A DNA stretch of 64,000 nucleotides from a virus: positions 1 through 64,000 of IMG/VR virus record IMGVR_UViG_3300036770_002019; one strand, 5' to 3'. This document shows, in pieces, positions 53,701-61,766 of the stretch; the first letter of the stretch is position 1, and the number at the start of each line of letters is the position of its first letter. Position numbers and translations under genes: made by a program. The notes beneath the pieces were generated by a model. The model ran no database searches and was not told the DNA's origin. It saw nothing but the letters and a program-made list of their open reading frames with translations.

Positions 53701-55401
53701 GCTGCTAAAAAACCTTATCAGTATACACTTAATGATAGAACTTTTACTTACCCTATAGAAGCTTATTGGATGGCCTTCTCTGGGGATACAAAAGCGCTGC
53801 ATGATTTCTTGAATGTCCCAATCATAAGACAGTTTACTGATTTGTTTTATACAAAGTATGGAGCCAAACCTATACTAATGGAGAATGCACTATTAGATGT
53901 TATCCCTAAAATGTATAAAGACAGCTTGAAAGAAGATAGGTTACGTCCAGCTACCTCAATGACAAGAGAAGAACTTGCAAACCCACAAGATCTTCCTCCT
54001 GCTAGACAGTACGAGCTGCTATTAAACATGTTAAAGTTTAGAGAGGCTGGTAGATCTATGACTCAAATGTTTAAGGTTATTGCCCCAGATTCTATGGATG
54101 GTATGAACAGCATAGATTCTATTAAATCATACAGAAGTAGACAGAATCAGTTTAACCCTAACATTACAAGCCCAGAAAATCAAATCTTCATAAACCCAAA
54201 TGCTCCTTTAGAGCCTGTAGTAGATCAATTTATAGGACAAGTAAGTGTATATGGAATGCAGAGAGGGTTTTCTAATCTCTTTTTGGATATTGCAGATATG
54301 GCTGCTAAGATATTCCCCATGACTGTATCCCCAGCTATGGATAATCTGGACATGAGAATAATGGATTTAACTGGGAATACACAATTAAATCCTGAAGCGC
54401 ATAGAGATATTAGAAGAGCAGCTATGCTAAGTGTATTTGCTCAAGAAGAATCCCCATTAAGAGAATTCTTCAGTGATACGCACCTAAAACTAAACTATCT
54501 AAACAAGGATAGTAACTTGGTTACAAAGCTCAGGGACTTGAAAGTAAAGTATCCTAAACTTGCAGAAAACTTGTTTATTAGAAAGTTTGTGGAGAACAAT
54601 GATAATGACCTCCCAGAAACTAAAGTGTTCTTGTTAGATTTCGATACATCTTATCAAATGACTAGGTTTGAAAAAGATGCAGTAACTTTAGCAGCATACA
54701 GATTACTTAAACGACCAGAAGAAGTTGTTGGGAAAGATGCTTCGATAGAAGATAGACAATCTATAATAAACTTAGCTGAAGATCTGTTGATGAACACATT
54801 AATAGTTCATGGGTTTAAACAAACGACTGGTTCATACCAAGATCTTATACCTGTAACATTCTTTACAGATAATAGGTTTGCACGTTACAACAATCCTGGG
54901 GAAAGACTTGGATCCCCAGTTAAATACTTTAGACAGCAGATGACTTCTATGTATACCATAGATACTTTTGATAACTTTGCAGTAGATTTTATACGCCAAA
55001 GCTTTCAAACGTCTCCTGGTGGATACACATTAGTCCAAGGTATACGAAAGAAAGCAACACCTAATGAAATCGTTTTAAGTGATAAAGACAAGATTAGAAT
55101 GTACAGAAATGGGTACCCAATTCCTTTTATTACAGTGACAAACTCTACAACTAACGAAACATTCTTGTACGCATCTGGTCATATTTTAACTTCAGGAACT
55201 GTAGAAGGAAAGTATGTAAAAGTTAATCCTTTAGGGGTAGACAGTAAATTAATAGAAGCAACAAACCCTGATAAGTCTGTAATCAATGAACAAGGATTAC
55301 CACTATCATCTATTGTTATGACTTCTACAACTACAGGAATTTCAACTAATGCAGGCTCAATAGCCTCTACAGAGAACCAACAATCTATAATCTGCAAATA
55401 A
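47767..55401 (+). CDS. Virion DNA-dependent RNA polymerase (crAss-like, gp66 type) with inserted NADAR domain
   Basis: 2544 residues. D1426, D1428 and D1430 in TGSDFDIDKMF are the metal-binding aspartates of the single-chain RNA polymerase known from phi14:2 gp66 and related to YonO and eukaryotic RNA-silencing polymerases. The upstream part (residues 1100-1425) ends with KIKRILPANYAKAVIVPAQL, the strand leading into the barrel. About 35 residues after the active site the chain switches to a NADAR domain (1466-1622) and a second module, and polymerase-like sequence returns near 1845-1850 (LNNIILDVVEAVQANLLHV). The enzyme is packed in the head, ejected, and would transcribe early genes. Long helical N- and C-terminal parts probably guide ejection. 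It starts MATCPNRN, 7 bases after the previous stop. Confidence 0.85.
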   Translation: MATCPNRNLKAWKDLEAVQGESIALAIWDRFDGRPPEFFYSTPLKEGTVITKGFDVQTRFTEEQNNAILDSIIYMLMEQKKQEGFKIEEQIGNKSTKGSIPNFFLQQAYENENGTAVSLEVAESIWGKEQAYETAVRENLPEETQNALYDEWVNAMEESDVYESEHPAREAFLDIYEFWNGGIITTGKTENEVKSDIALGNIDIVGWRELLSNRIKEFGYSISNVEQEVEFASDEDILERIYSKASMEEDPSKKLSGRMKELLATIPNRQLNFLGLASYLPADQIYKELATTFAGLQNFPEMLAQVETLALHKPQYEAVSEFMKGLNKKDAAAFSRIFAQSANEFLLIRVEAKTPAGDVVRIFNPNENRIERSIATTWKNGAVESNIAKPKAIYKVTEEGLEIDQNKAKAIAENWLLVRRGIAGVDSVSSTQGEISKPVQALTDMLWNMGIYLGDPEIKQETANNLQQVVNTGIFVVEKGRRQKLTGRAAYNYIANKEGKSLARLVSQFVVLSPDGTKVEKTLRTVSTTMYESQGSTVRHLASFAPLFFEMRGDSFVNGKGKQIYPINLRHHLGQVFETLGSSTEDKTKMMDMYREDKFFAPVEGKNEFDSILFRLLQSPEFTNEFRAFDLDALKDVTIPDGTVDYENFSNTDSLRTRLIAYINSGNRSTGLIAIPIQSDRKKFTFFPFVRTKNLAGTRKGTFGITGMTKNDIILGLIVQDMMRIAHGRGILSNQVTEDGLPNPPKDLPETYKKNLSSPKSMQFDGTLVGSEGNIPIVTDARLESKTGEYFISDYIEEFLTDPEELRDIEPEVFNEIQTKINVMVERANEYFLNQAKILDTKIKEQGITLPTEAREFGDRMSLLENYVFDEFLGRNEISKILRGSRAHVKDIQTFYKRVGHATTPGMEVALASDLAINGLQEVDGISNYGMPDTFIEATFNDIKLNLDEEMRTRAIERAEAIRDGLIEAGYDADFAQSMAEEYMPNEVEGTDAQGLISIDFYRDLMQGKGEWTINEEKAYDAYKQAPEGSKQFVYQTGFTPQGFKPGDAVPFYPQKPYYEYNELVGGVVTTDSHKNSYHLLLEGETKSNPVKDNLRRRMEAVGEYAGLQRIGVANFVTAKKIKINKVNTLTDKVGGLSNVGTNTVNSRGLRFPQEIPKKKASTTMFNRQVRKNTISNIDPNHTYTLNAGLDTEIKISGQEMLDMYHAAIERKIELEFKQVEKELGVDKIQKALAKQDVEEYNAALTSFLRKLRDKIKDNNIERDLPTNYDAGLRIELDEAGRPQYQIPLDFPIYFEKYERVLLGMAVNAAFKQKVPGMEAVQVAEIGGYAESGELNFYEIQKDKSGTPRVVHMEVMIREDIARKFGLEPGQDLDSLPEELRRIIGYRIPNQGKSSTVIMKIKRILPANYAKAVIVPAQLTKLTGSDFDIDKMFLMFPEVRQTDAGPVKVRPPYEGILGKAVQPVAESINIYAGDNQNADLSNFAIRPFVVQGVEYKSVEQYFQSKKFEIAEVLEFDTQEAADKVFAIADKIMETSSGAQLKRLGNTRIPGVTFNEESWNVYGEEAMYVGIYESFNQNPEARKRLLQTGNAELTHKQDKSKWGKKFPEILTRVREELKKEYPQDVPIKPTQPSQQDLSTPTAIKPGVEKLFDSNPELANQVYEALGFDNFTNQEKETLIAQLRNPLFDLVRGTELYNKYKGETIPYGYSENSWKLLISGITESKLDLNKILLGYKQRLLEEENTPIRETGIDEKTGLPKGFNPSTGAFEGGFGEISEKENAIKTSKNKINVLNKFIQQKQQALQLYSQYLDTGKQDIEGFKDFAKSPLQQDISIDKITDISILNNIILDVVEAVQANLLHVNESMAPLDESTLPRLVADIEAKFPELQAPLEFASVDIETEMGIRNTIGRAMRGLWANFIAGHAVAAFGDIVVNANYELNLDGKAYPKLIGVAGQEVAEFDRGVPINMIGSRYLSAAVDAAKKPYQYTLNDRTFTYPIEAYWMAFSGDTKALHDFLNVPIIRQFTDLFYTKYGAKPILMENALLDVIPKMYKDSLKEDRLRPATSMTREELANPQDLPPARQYELLLNMLKFREAGRSMTQMFKVIAPDSMDGMNSIDSIKSYRSRQNQFNPNITSPENQIFINPNAPLEPVVDQFIGQVSVYGMQRGFSNLFLDIADMAAKIFPMTVSPAMDNLDMRIMDLTGNTQLNPEAHRDIRRAAMLSVFAQEESPLREFFSDTHLKLNYLNKDSNLVTKLRDLKVKYPKLAENLFIRKFVENNDNDLPETKVFLLDFDTSYQMTRFEKDAVTLAAYRLLKRPEEVVGKDASIEDRQSIINLAEDLLMNTLIVHGFKQTTGSYQDLIPVTFFTDNRFARYNNPGERLGSPVKYFRQQMTSMYTIDTFDNFAVDFIRQSFQTSPGGYTLVQGIRKKATPNEIVLSDKDKIRMYRNGYPIPFITVTNSTTNETFLYASGHILTSGTVEGKYVKVNPLGVDSKLIEATNPDKSVINEQGLPLSSIVMTSTTTGISTNAGSIASTENQQSIICK
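52140..53320 (+). other. NADAR-containing insert within the RNA polymerase gene
   Basis: In frame, about 390 codons (residues 1458-1851). The first part is a NADAR/YbiA-like domain: INIYAGDNQNADLSNF, then VEYKSVEQYFQSKKFE, LKRLGNT, AMYVGIYESFNQNPEARKRL, LQTGNAELTHKQDKSKWG and FPEILTRVREEL, in the family's order. The second part (VYEALGFDNFTNQEKETLIA to QQKQQALQLYSQYLDT) is a separate module. By hand only six TGGG/CCCA occur in 52141-53300, under half the surrounding density. The C-terminal edge is less sure than the N-terminal edge. Confidence 0.7.
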
Positions 55402-58400
55402 TGAGCTGCGAATATAAAATAAACGGGAAAACAGACCCAACCCATACAGAGTTATTCAACTATGTTGCGAATAACAGAGAGAGATCTGCAGACGAAGTAT
55501 ACAGAATACTGAGAGAAGCAGGCATAGCAATTAAAAAAAATGATGCTGGAGGGAATCCTCGTATGTACTTAGTTATGGGTACAGATAGCTCTGTTAGCTA
55601 CAAACGAGCTCAAGACATAAATTTAGGAGCTAGATTATTTTTTGGAGTGCCTCAAAACGAAAGACTTTTAGAGTACACTAATCTAGGTACTAGAAGTAAC
55701 AAATTTACTGGGGTAAATACTCTGTTTGGGTTGAGGATTAATGAGTCCGTTTTAAAAAATATGGAGTCACCTCAACAGCAGTATGAAAATATTGCAGAGA
55801 TACTTGAAGAGGAGGCTAGAAGAGTTATCTTAGACACTCCATCCCCATTTAGGGATGATTATTTATTATCGGAGGCTGCTCTTCAAGCTAATAATTCTGA
55901 AAGATCTAAGTTTTCTAAGATGGCTCAAAATAGTGTAGATAACACTGTTAAGCAAATTACAAAACTAAAACAGGCATTTAAGAATGCTGGTATTGATGTA
56001 GAGGTAAGATTAGATGGGGATATCGAAGAAAAGGGGGTTTTACTTCCAGTAAGTGAAGACAACCCAAATCCAGTAATACTTCTTAACCCAAACGAAATTA
56101 CAGAAGATACTGTATACCATGAGTTTGCTCACTTGTTCATAGATTTATTGGGGTATAATCACCCACTTGTACAACAAGCTATGGAAGAGCTTAGAGGTAG
56201 TGAACTTTACCAAGAAGTATTAGAGTACTACCCCGAGCTGGAAGGAGATACTGAAAGATTAGATAAAGAAGTACTTGCAACAGCAATAGGATTAGAAGGG
56301 GCACGAATGGAGAAGAAGGCCCCTAACAAATTACAATCCATTATAAATAGAATATTCAGAGCTATAGGAAAGTTACTTGGGGTATCTCAAAACGCAGTTT
56401 CTCAGTTAGCTGTAAATATGATTGTGAATGAAATAGATGTTACTCAATTTAGAGGGGCACTATCTTCATATGCTCAAATGAGTAAAGCTGAACGCAATGT
56501 AAAAAACATTGTAGAAACTCTTAGGGAGAAAACAGAAACAGCTATTCTACAATTAGAGTCTCTCCCATTTAAAAACGAAGCCGCTATTAACGAACTCAAA
56601 CTCCAGCAATCTAAACTAGAGACGGTTACAGAAGTAGAGGGTTTGATTGACTTTGTTAACTACACAACTAGATTAGCTGCTAGAGCTGAAACAACTTTTG
56701 AAAACATCTTAACTGAGTATTCTCCTAATCCTGCACTAATTACTGGGGAAAAAAGATTACAAATGCTGCAACAATTGCATCAAGTACATCAATGGTTGCA
56801 GGCATTTCACAATAACACTAGCAAAAATGGGTCTACACTTACAGCTATCAAGTTAGAGCTACGTAAAAAAACAGATGCTGTAGAAGCTTCTGGTGGGAAT
56901 ATAGCAGAGCTAACAGCTTTTAAAACCAGACTGGCAGATGCTATTGATGTATTAGATGAGTTAGACGAAAAGTATGCTAAAGTGGGTATCCCAATTCTAG
57001 CAGATCTTCTATTAGAATATAACAAACCGCAGATCGACGATAAAATTAATGCAGCAATAGAAAAAGTCCGCACTACTGGTAGAGAATTTGGGTTGGAGAG
57101 AAAGACCCCTGAATTTAGAGAACTGCAAAGACAGCTTAAAGCAGGAGAAATAACTAAACAAGAGTTTGATGCTGCAAAGATTGAATTGAATATAAAACAT
57201 CTACAAGCCCGTAAAATTGGGAGAGAAGCTATTATTCAAGAGCTTACTGAGAGTCAAAAGAATAAAAGCTGGTTATCATATATGATGGATCCAGTTATAT
57301 ACTCATCTCAACCAGCTATACAGTTATTTGCAGGACACGTTAAAGCAGCACTATACAGAGCTGCAGATAAGTTTAGAGAAACTAAATATGAACTCAGAGA
57401 CATCTACAGAGAGTATGCAGAGTCAAGACCTGGGACGGAATTTGACGATGCAGCTTTCAACGAACCTGTTCTTGAAACTTACACATATGAAGTTATAGAT
57501 TGGGAGGAAACTAAGAAGACTGGGGAACATGTAACTAAGAGAATGAATCTTTTAAGTTTTGTTCAACCTTATGATGTTGGGAAGTATTACCAGGCAGAAA
57601 CAGATGCAATTACATCTTTAGCTAAAAAATATAATCGACCTACAGACCCAGACGAATTAAAAGCTTGGACTAAATCTAAAAAAGCAACTCAATATTATGC
57701 TGAGCTTTCGCAATGGTATGCAGAAAACTCTGTAATGGCAGAAGATGCTCAAGAGAGATATGATACTTTAATAAGTAAAAGAAAAGCTCTCCAAGTAGAA
57801 TTAGAACAAGCTTTACAGGTAGGGAATTCTAATAAAGTTGGGTTGTTAGAAGCAGAGATAGCTTCTTTATCTACTCAAATTGGGGCAGCATATGACTTTA
57901 GAGCTAAACAATTTAAAGGTTCATTCGCTCGACCAAATGATAAGTACAGATCTGAAAAGTACGAAAAGCTTGTAAAAGATAAATCGTCTGTAGAATATAG
58001 ATACTATCAAGCGTTATTAAATGAGTACAAGAAATCTCAAAAGAAATTAGGACGTACAAACCAAGTTAGAAATAGTTGGAATGACTTTTCTTACATACTC
58101 CCAACAGTTAGAAAATCTACCCTTAATAAAACAATAGAGGGGGCAAGTTCTATAGATGTATCTCAAGTTGTATCTGCAGGTAAAGATATGATTAAAGATA
58201 CGTATGAAATCCTGGAAACAGATACTGACTACGGGGTACTTGTAGGATTAAATGGGGAAAGATTACAAACTGTACCTGTATTCTTTACAAACCCTGTAGA
58301 TGAAAAAGATGTAAGTAGGGATGCTCTTGGGAGCATACTTAAGTTTACACATATGTCCAACATGTTTGAAGAAAAATCTAAGATACTTGGGTCTGTAGAA

Positions 58401-59966
58401 ATGATGAGAAGTGTTATTGAACAGCGAGGAACTTTAGAGCAAGATGAATCAGGTAACCCAGCGTTTAATAAAGTTACAGCCAGACTTAAAAATATGGCCA
58501 AGCGTGCTGTAACACAAGACCCTAAAAAAGACCCAGATAATCAATTTAGACATTTAAGTGAATTCATAGACTCTGTATTCTATGGGGAAAAAGATCTTAA
58601 AAATCAATTAAATGCATCAATAAGATTATTTGGGAAAGAGATAGACATATCTGGGAATAAACTTTCTCAAACAGCAACAACTCTAACTGCAGCTACGTCA
58701 TTGATTGGGAACAAGCTGCAAGCAGTTAACCAGATAATAATGGATAATGAACGTTTGATTGAAGAAGGGATTGCAGGAGAGTACTTTGGGAAATTAGATT
58801 TAGCTTGGGCAAAAGGAGAGTACTATAAAAATCTACTGACTTTAAAGACAGTAAAAGATGCAGGTAGTTTTGCTAAGGATAATAAAATGCTTCAAGCTGC
58901 AGAGCTATTAGATGCATTATCTGATTTAATAGACAGCAATGGGGATAGAGTTACAGGAGCTCGTCTTAAAAAGTATCTGTCCTTTGATACAGGATTCTTT
59001 ATGCAGAACATGGCAGAACATGAAACTGCTTTAACACGAATGCTTGCTGTAGCTAGAGGATACAAAGGAAAGCTAAAAGATGCTGCAGGTAATGTAATAT
59101 TGAACGAAAAGAACGAACCTGCAGATTTATACGACCTGCTTGTAAAAGATAAAAAAGGAATGTTAACTCTGGACCCAAGAGTAGCTAATATTACTTTGTA
59201 CGATGTAAGGAGTACATTAGCAGGATTACAAAAGAAATCCAATCAGCTTAAAGGATCAGTAGATAGGTCTATGGCTGAAAGAAGAGCTGCAGGAAAGATG
59301 GTTACTTTGTTTAGAAGATTCTTAGCCCCAGGTTTTAGAAGACATTGGGGTCATGGAGGGTTAGCTAACGTAGCTTTCTTACATGTAGATACAGAAACAG
59401 GAATGCTGTCTGAAGGAGCGTATTGGACTACATTCAAATACATTCGAGATCAAGTACAAAGTATAGCTACAAAACAACCAGCTAATGTTTGGAATTTATT
59501 AACTGCAGATGAAAAAGCTAACGTACGTAGAACTGCTGCACAATCTACATTCTTTTTAAGTTCTATGATTTTAAGTGGATTGTTAATGGGGGCAGCAGCA
59601 GATGAGGACGATGAGGAAAAAGCTGCTCAATACATTTTCTGGGCGTACCAAGCTAGAAGACTGCAGACTGAACTTGGGGCATTCTTATCCCCAAAAGAAG
59701 TGTACAACATTACTAAATCCCCATCAGCTGCTTCTAGGCCTATAATGAATATATATGATCTAATGACACATATTGTTTTCAAAGAGATACCGTATGCTTT
59801 AGGTGCAGATGGATTAGAAAAAGATATTTTCTACCAACGCAAAAGCGGGGAATTTGAAAAAGGGGATAGAAAAGTAATTAAGAAGATCAGATCTGTTATC
59901 CCAGTATGGAGCGGGTTAAACAAAAACGCTGAAGAGGCTATTAAGTGGTTTGATCTTAATGGGTAA
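55401..59966 (+). CDS. Giant cargo protein with zincin metallopeptidase domain, 1521 aa
   Basis: Residues 240-244 read HEFAH (in EDTVYHEFAHLFIDLLGY), with a downstream DKEVLATAIGLEG whose Glu can be the third zinc ligand: a gluzincin-type peptidase. The rest is mostly helical with long charged coiled coils; the C-terminal part has a hydrophobic stretch (FFLSSMILSGLLMGAAA) and a conserved-looking end (FWAYQARRLQTELGAFLSPK). Peptidases in crAss-like cargo proteins may process the giant proteins or cut host envelope proteins during entry. TAATG overlap with the polymerase gene; last gene before the terminator. Confidence 0.7.
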   Translation: MSCEYKINGKTDPTHTELFNYVANNRERSADEVYRILREAGIAIKKNDAGGNPRMYLVMGTDSSVSYKRAQDINLGARLFFGVPQNERLLEYTNLGTRSNKFTGVNTLFGLRINESVLKNMESPQQQYENIAEILEEEARRVILDTPSPFRDDYLLSEAALQANNSERSKFSKMAQNSVDNTVKQITKLKQAFKNAGIDVEVRLDGDIEEKGVLLPVSEDNPNPVILLNPNEITEDTVYHEFAHLFIDLLGYNHPLVQQAMEELRGSELYQEVLEYYPELEGDTERLDKEVLATAIGLEGARMEKKAPNKLQSIINRIFRAIGKLLGVSQNAVSQLAVNMIVNEIDVTQFRGALSSYAQMSKAERNVKNIVETLREKTETAILQLESLPFKNEAAINELKLQQSKLETVTEVEGLIDFVNYTTRLAARAETTFENILTEYSPNPALITGEKRLQMLQQLHQVHQWLQAFHNNTSKNGSTLTAIKLELRKKTDAVEASGGNIAELTAFKTRLADAIDVLDELDEKYAKVGIPILADLLLEYNKPQIDDKINAAIEKVRTTGREFGLERKTPEFRELQRQLKAGEITKQEFDAAKIELNIKHLQARKIGREAIIQELTESQKNKSWLSYMMDPVIYSSQPAIQLFAGHVKAALYRAADKFRETKYELRDIYREYAESRPGTEFDDAAFNEPVLETYTYEVIDWEETKKTGEHVTKRMNLLSFVQPYDVGKYYQAETDAITSLAKKYNRPTDPDELKAWTKSKKATQYYAELSQWYAENSVMAEDAQERYDTLISKRKALQVELEQALQVGNSNKVGLLEAEIASLSTQIGAAYDFRAKQFKGSFARPNDKYRSEKYEKLVKDKSSVEYRYYQALLNEYKKSQKKLGRTNQVRNSWNDFSYILPTVRKSTLNKTIEGASSIDVSQVVSAGKDMIKDTYEILETDTDYGVLVGLNGERLQTVPVFFTNPVDEKDVSRDALGSILKFTHMSNMFEEKSKILGSVEMMRSVIEQRGTLEQDESGNPAFNKVTARLKNMAKRAVTQDPKKDPDNQFRHLSEFIDSVFYGEKDLKNQLNASIRLFGKEIDISGNKLSQTATTLTAATSLIGNKLQAVNQIIMDNERLIEEGIAGEYFGKLDLAWAKGEYYKNLLTLKTVKDAGSFAKDNKMLQAAELLDALSDLIDSNGDRVTGARLKKYLSFDTGFFMQNMAEHETALTRMLAVARGYKGKLKDAAGNVILNEKNEPADLYDLLVKDKKGMLTLDPRVANITLYDVRSTLAGLQKKSNQLKGSVDRSMAERRAAGKMVTLFRRFLAPGFRRHWGHGGLANVAFLHVDTETGMLSEGAYWTTFKYIRDQVQSIATKQPANVWNLLTADEKANVRRTAAQSTFFLSSMILSGLLMGAAADEDDEEKAAQYIFWAYQARRLQTELGAFLSPKEVYNITKSPSAASRPIMNIYDLMTHIVFKEIPYALGADGLEKDIFYQRKSGEFEKGDRKVIKKIRSVIPVWSGLNKNAEEAIKWFDLNG

Positions 59967-59972
59967 TTAAAA

Positions 59973-59998
59973 AAAAGAGAGGGGCTAACCTCTCTTTT
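59973..59998. terminator. Bidirectional terminator between the two gene blocks
   Basis: AAAAGAGAGG (59973-59982) pairs with CCTCTCTTTT (59989-59998), loop GGCTAA; A's precede and CTTTTTTA follows, so it works on both strands. It separates the converging virion operon and the leftward replication operon, whose stop codon lies inside it. Confidence 0.9.
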
Positions 59999-60320
59999 CT
60001 TTTTTAATTGCTACTACTAGCAGGGTTAGATACCCAAGAAGATCCATAACTGAGTCTTCAGTATTATCATCTACCCCCACATTTCTAATGCGTGATAGTT
60101 TATCATCTATTCTAACTGCAATCGAATCCGATGCTTTTAGTTTAGAGAATATCCTAATCGGGGATAGAGCTGAATCTCCATAAGCTGTATTCTTAGTTTT
60201 AAGAAGTTCTTTAACTTCATCTAAAACTTTGATTGCTTCTATTATAGTTGGGTGTTCTATCTTCTGTACATTTGGTCTAAATTCTGAAGGCTCTGAAGAG
60301 CTCCAAACTGTGTCAGTCAT
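59985..60320 (-). CDS. Small DUF1599/MazG-like protein
   Basis: 111 residues. Residues 38-80 (KNTAYGDSALSPIRIFSKL, then IAVRIDDKLSRIRN) and 90-105 (EDSVMDLLGYLTLLVVAI) form the pattern of the phage family related to nucleotide pyrophosphohydrolases, where EDxxxDLxGYL helps bind metal. It could act in nucleotide metabolism. Last gene of the leftward operon, overlapping the glycosylase gene by 8 bases. Confidence 0.6.
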   Translation of the reverse strand: MTDTVWSSSEPSEFRPNVQKIEHPTIIEAIKVLDEVKELLKTKNTAYGDSALSPIRIFSKLKASDSIAVRIDDKLSRIRNVGVDDNTEDSVMDLLGYLTLLVVAIKKEKRG

Positions 60321-61017
60321 TGTATAATTGTATTTGTTCGCTATCTGTTAATTGTGTAGGTAAAGTAAACCAATTTATTTTAGACTCAAGCATTTCATCA
60401 ATTTTAACGAAGTGCCCATTCCCAAAAAACCCAGCTCTCCCAAAATTATACATTTCTGCAGCTGGGTGAGCTGATATCAGTACCTTATCTTCAGGGATGT
60501 ACTTTTTATACTTCTCAGCATGTTTACCCCAAAGGACAAAAATAGTGTTAGGTTTATGTTTTACAATATGCTTGATTACATTAGTTGTAAAAAATGTCCA
60601 TAAATGAGAATGACTCCCAGGAGTATCTTTTACAACACTTAAAGCTGTATTAAAAAGAAGTACCCCTTGTTTACCCCAATGTGTCAAAGAGTAATCAAAT
60701 TCATCTGGGGTGTAGTTATATTGAGCGTTTAACTCTCTTGTGATAACTTTAAGACTAGGGGGTATTGGGGTAGATTTAACCCCAAATGATACCCCAATAG
60801 CTTGTCCATTATGATAAGGATCTTGCCCAAGTATAACTACTTTAACTTCTGACAGTTGGCATAATTCAAAAGCTTTGAATGTATCTGCCCCATCAGGGTA
60901 TACCTTAGAAGTTAATTTATCTTTTTTTATTGTATCTTGAAGAGTTTGAAACTCTTTTGAAGAAAATAGGGGGGACATTACATCCCCCCAATCTCCTAAC
61001 TTATCTTTCCAAGTCAT
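60313..61017 (-). CDS. ung: Uracil-DNA glycosylase (family 1)
   Basis: 234 residues, full length. The water-activating motif GQDPYHNGQAIGVSF has D66 and H69; N123 lies in GVLLFNTALSV; FVLWGKHAEKYKKYI is the usual next segment; the DNA-intercalation loop starts at H184 (SAHPAAEMYNFGRAGFFGNG), longer and less canonical than the common HPSPLS. It removes uracil from DNA, protecting the AT-rich genome from misincorporated dUMP. It overlaps the upstream gene by ATGA. Confidence 0.9.
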   Translation of the reverse strand: MTWKDKLGDWGDVMSPLFSSKEFQTLQDTIKKDKLTSKVYPDGADTFKAFELCQLSEVKVVILGQDPYHNGQAIGVSFGVKSTPIPPSLKVITRELNAQYNYTPDEFDYSLTHWGKQGVLLFNTALSVVKDTPGSHSHLWTFFTTNVIKHIVKHKPNTIFVLWGKHAEKYKKYIPEDKVLISAHPAAEMYNFGRAGFFGNGHFVKIDEMLESKINWFTLPTQLTDSEQIQLYND

Positions 61018-61766
61018 GGTAAATAATATTCAGGGTTAAATACTTCATCTTCTATAGTAATTCTACTATGTAGTTCACTGTTATGATCAAGTTCGATATC
61101 TAGTTTAGCTTCAAGTTCCTTTCTTAATGATTCGGTTTGAAACAATACCTTCCCAGTATACCCATCTATATCAAATCCATGAAATTCAAGTATCTTCAAC
61201 TTCCATATATCATCAATCTGCGAATACCTCCCTTTAATAAAATGCTCATACGATTTGATAGCTGAATCTGGGATATTGAATACAAACAGTACATGATAGG
61301 GGTCAGGGTCAATTTTATGCCTAAAAGATATGAAAGAGCACAGCGCTTCTTCGAACTTTAGAAACAACTGCTCCCCTGAAAATCTGTACAGTAAGGCAAT
61401 AGTCCTCCCAGCATCCTCTATAGCACTCCCAATAAAACAGTTTATAAATAAACTATCCCACATGAATAAATTTCTATTCCCACCCAAGAAAGGGAATATA
61501 AATATACTAGAGTTGGTGGTTTTAGCTGTTAATAAATCATACCCAACCAACTTACCATTTACAATAGCTGGGTAAATATGATTAAACTTAAATGGGTACT
61601 TTAATTTTGGGGTTAAAACATCACCAACTTGTAACACCAAATCATCATTATGTAACTTAATAATATTTCCTTCTGTATCTGTGTCCCTGTTTAAATTCAG
61701 TACCCCACCAGAAAGTCTTACAATTCTGGCGTTTTTTACAGTAAAAGAAAATTTAGAAGTTACCAT
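61014..61766 (-). CDS. Hypothetical protein, 250 aa
   Basis: Mixed alpha/beta. The first 90 residues are beta-rich with an exposed turn (NLNRDTDTEGNIIKLHNDD), the rest alternates hydrophobic strands and helices (FLGGNRNLFMWDSLFINCF; YHVLFVFNIPDSAIK). No known family or catalytic motif recognised. Coupled on both sides to DNA-metabolism genes, so a replication or recombination role is likely but unproven. Confidence 0.55.
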   Translation of the reverse strand: MVTSKFSFTVKNARIVRLSGGVLNLNRDTDTEGNIIKLHNDDLVLQVGDVLTPKLKYPFKFNHIYPAIVNGKLVGYDLLTAKTTNSSIFIFPFLGGNRNLFMWDSLFINCFIGSAIEDAGRTIALLYRFSGEQLFLKFEEALCSFISFRHKIDPDPYHVLFVFNIPDSAIKSYEHFIKGRYSQIDDIWKLKILEFHGFDIDGYTGKVLFQTESLRKELEAKLDIELDHNSELHSRITIEDEVFNPEYYLP

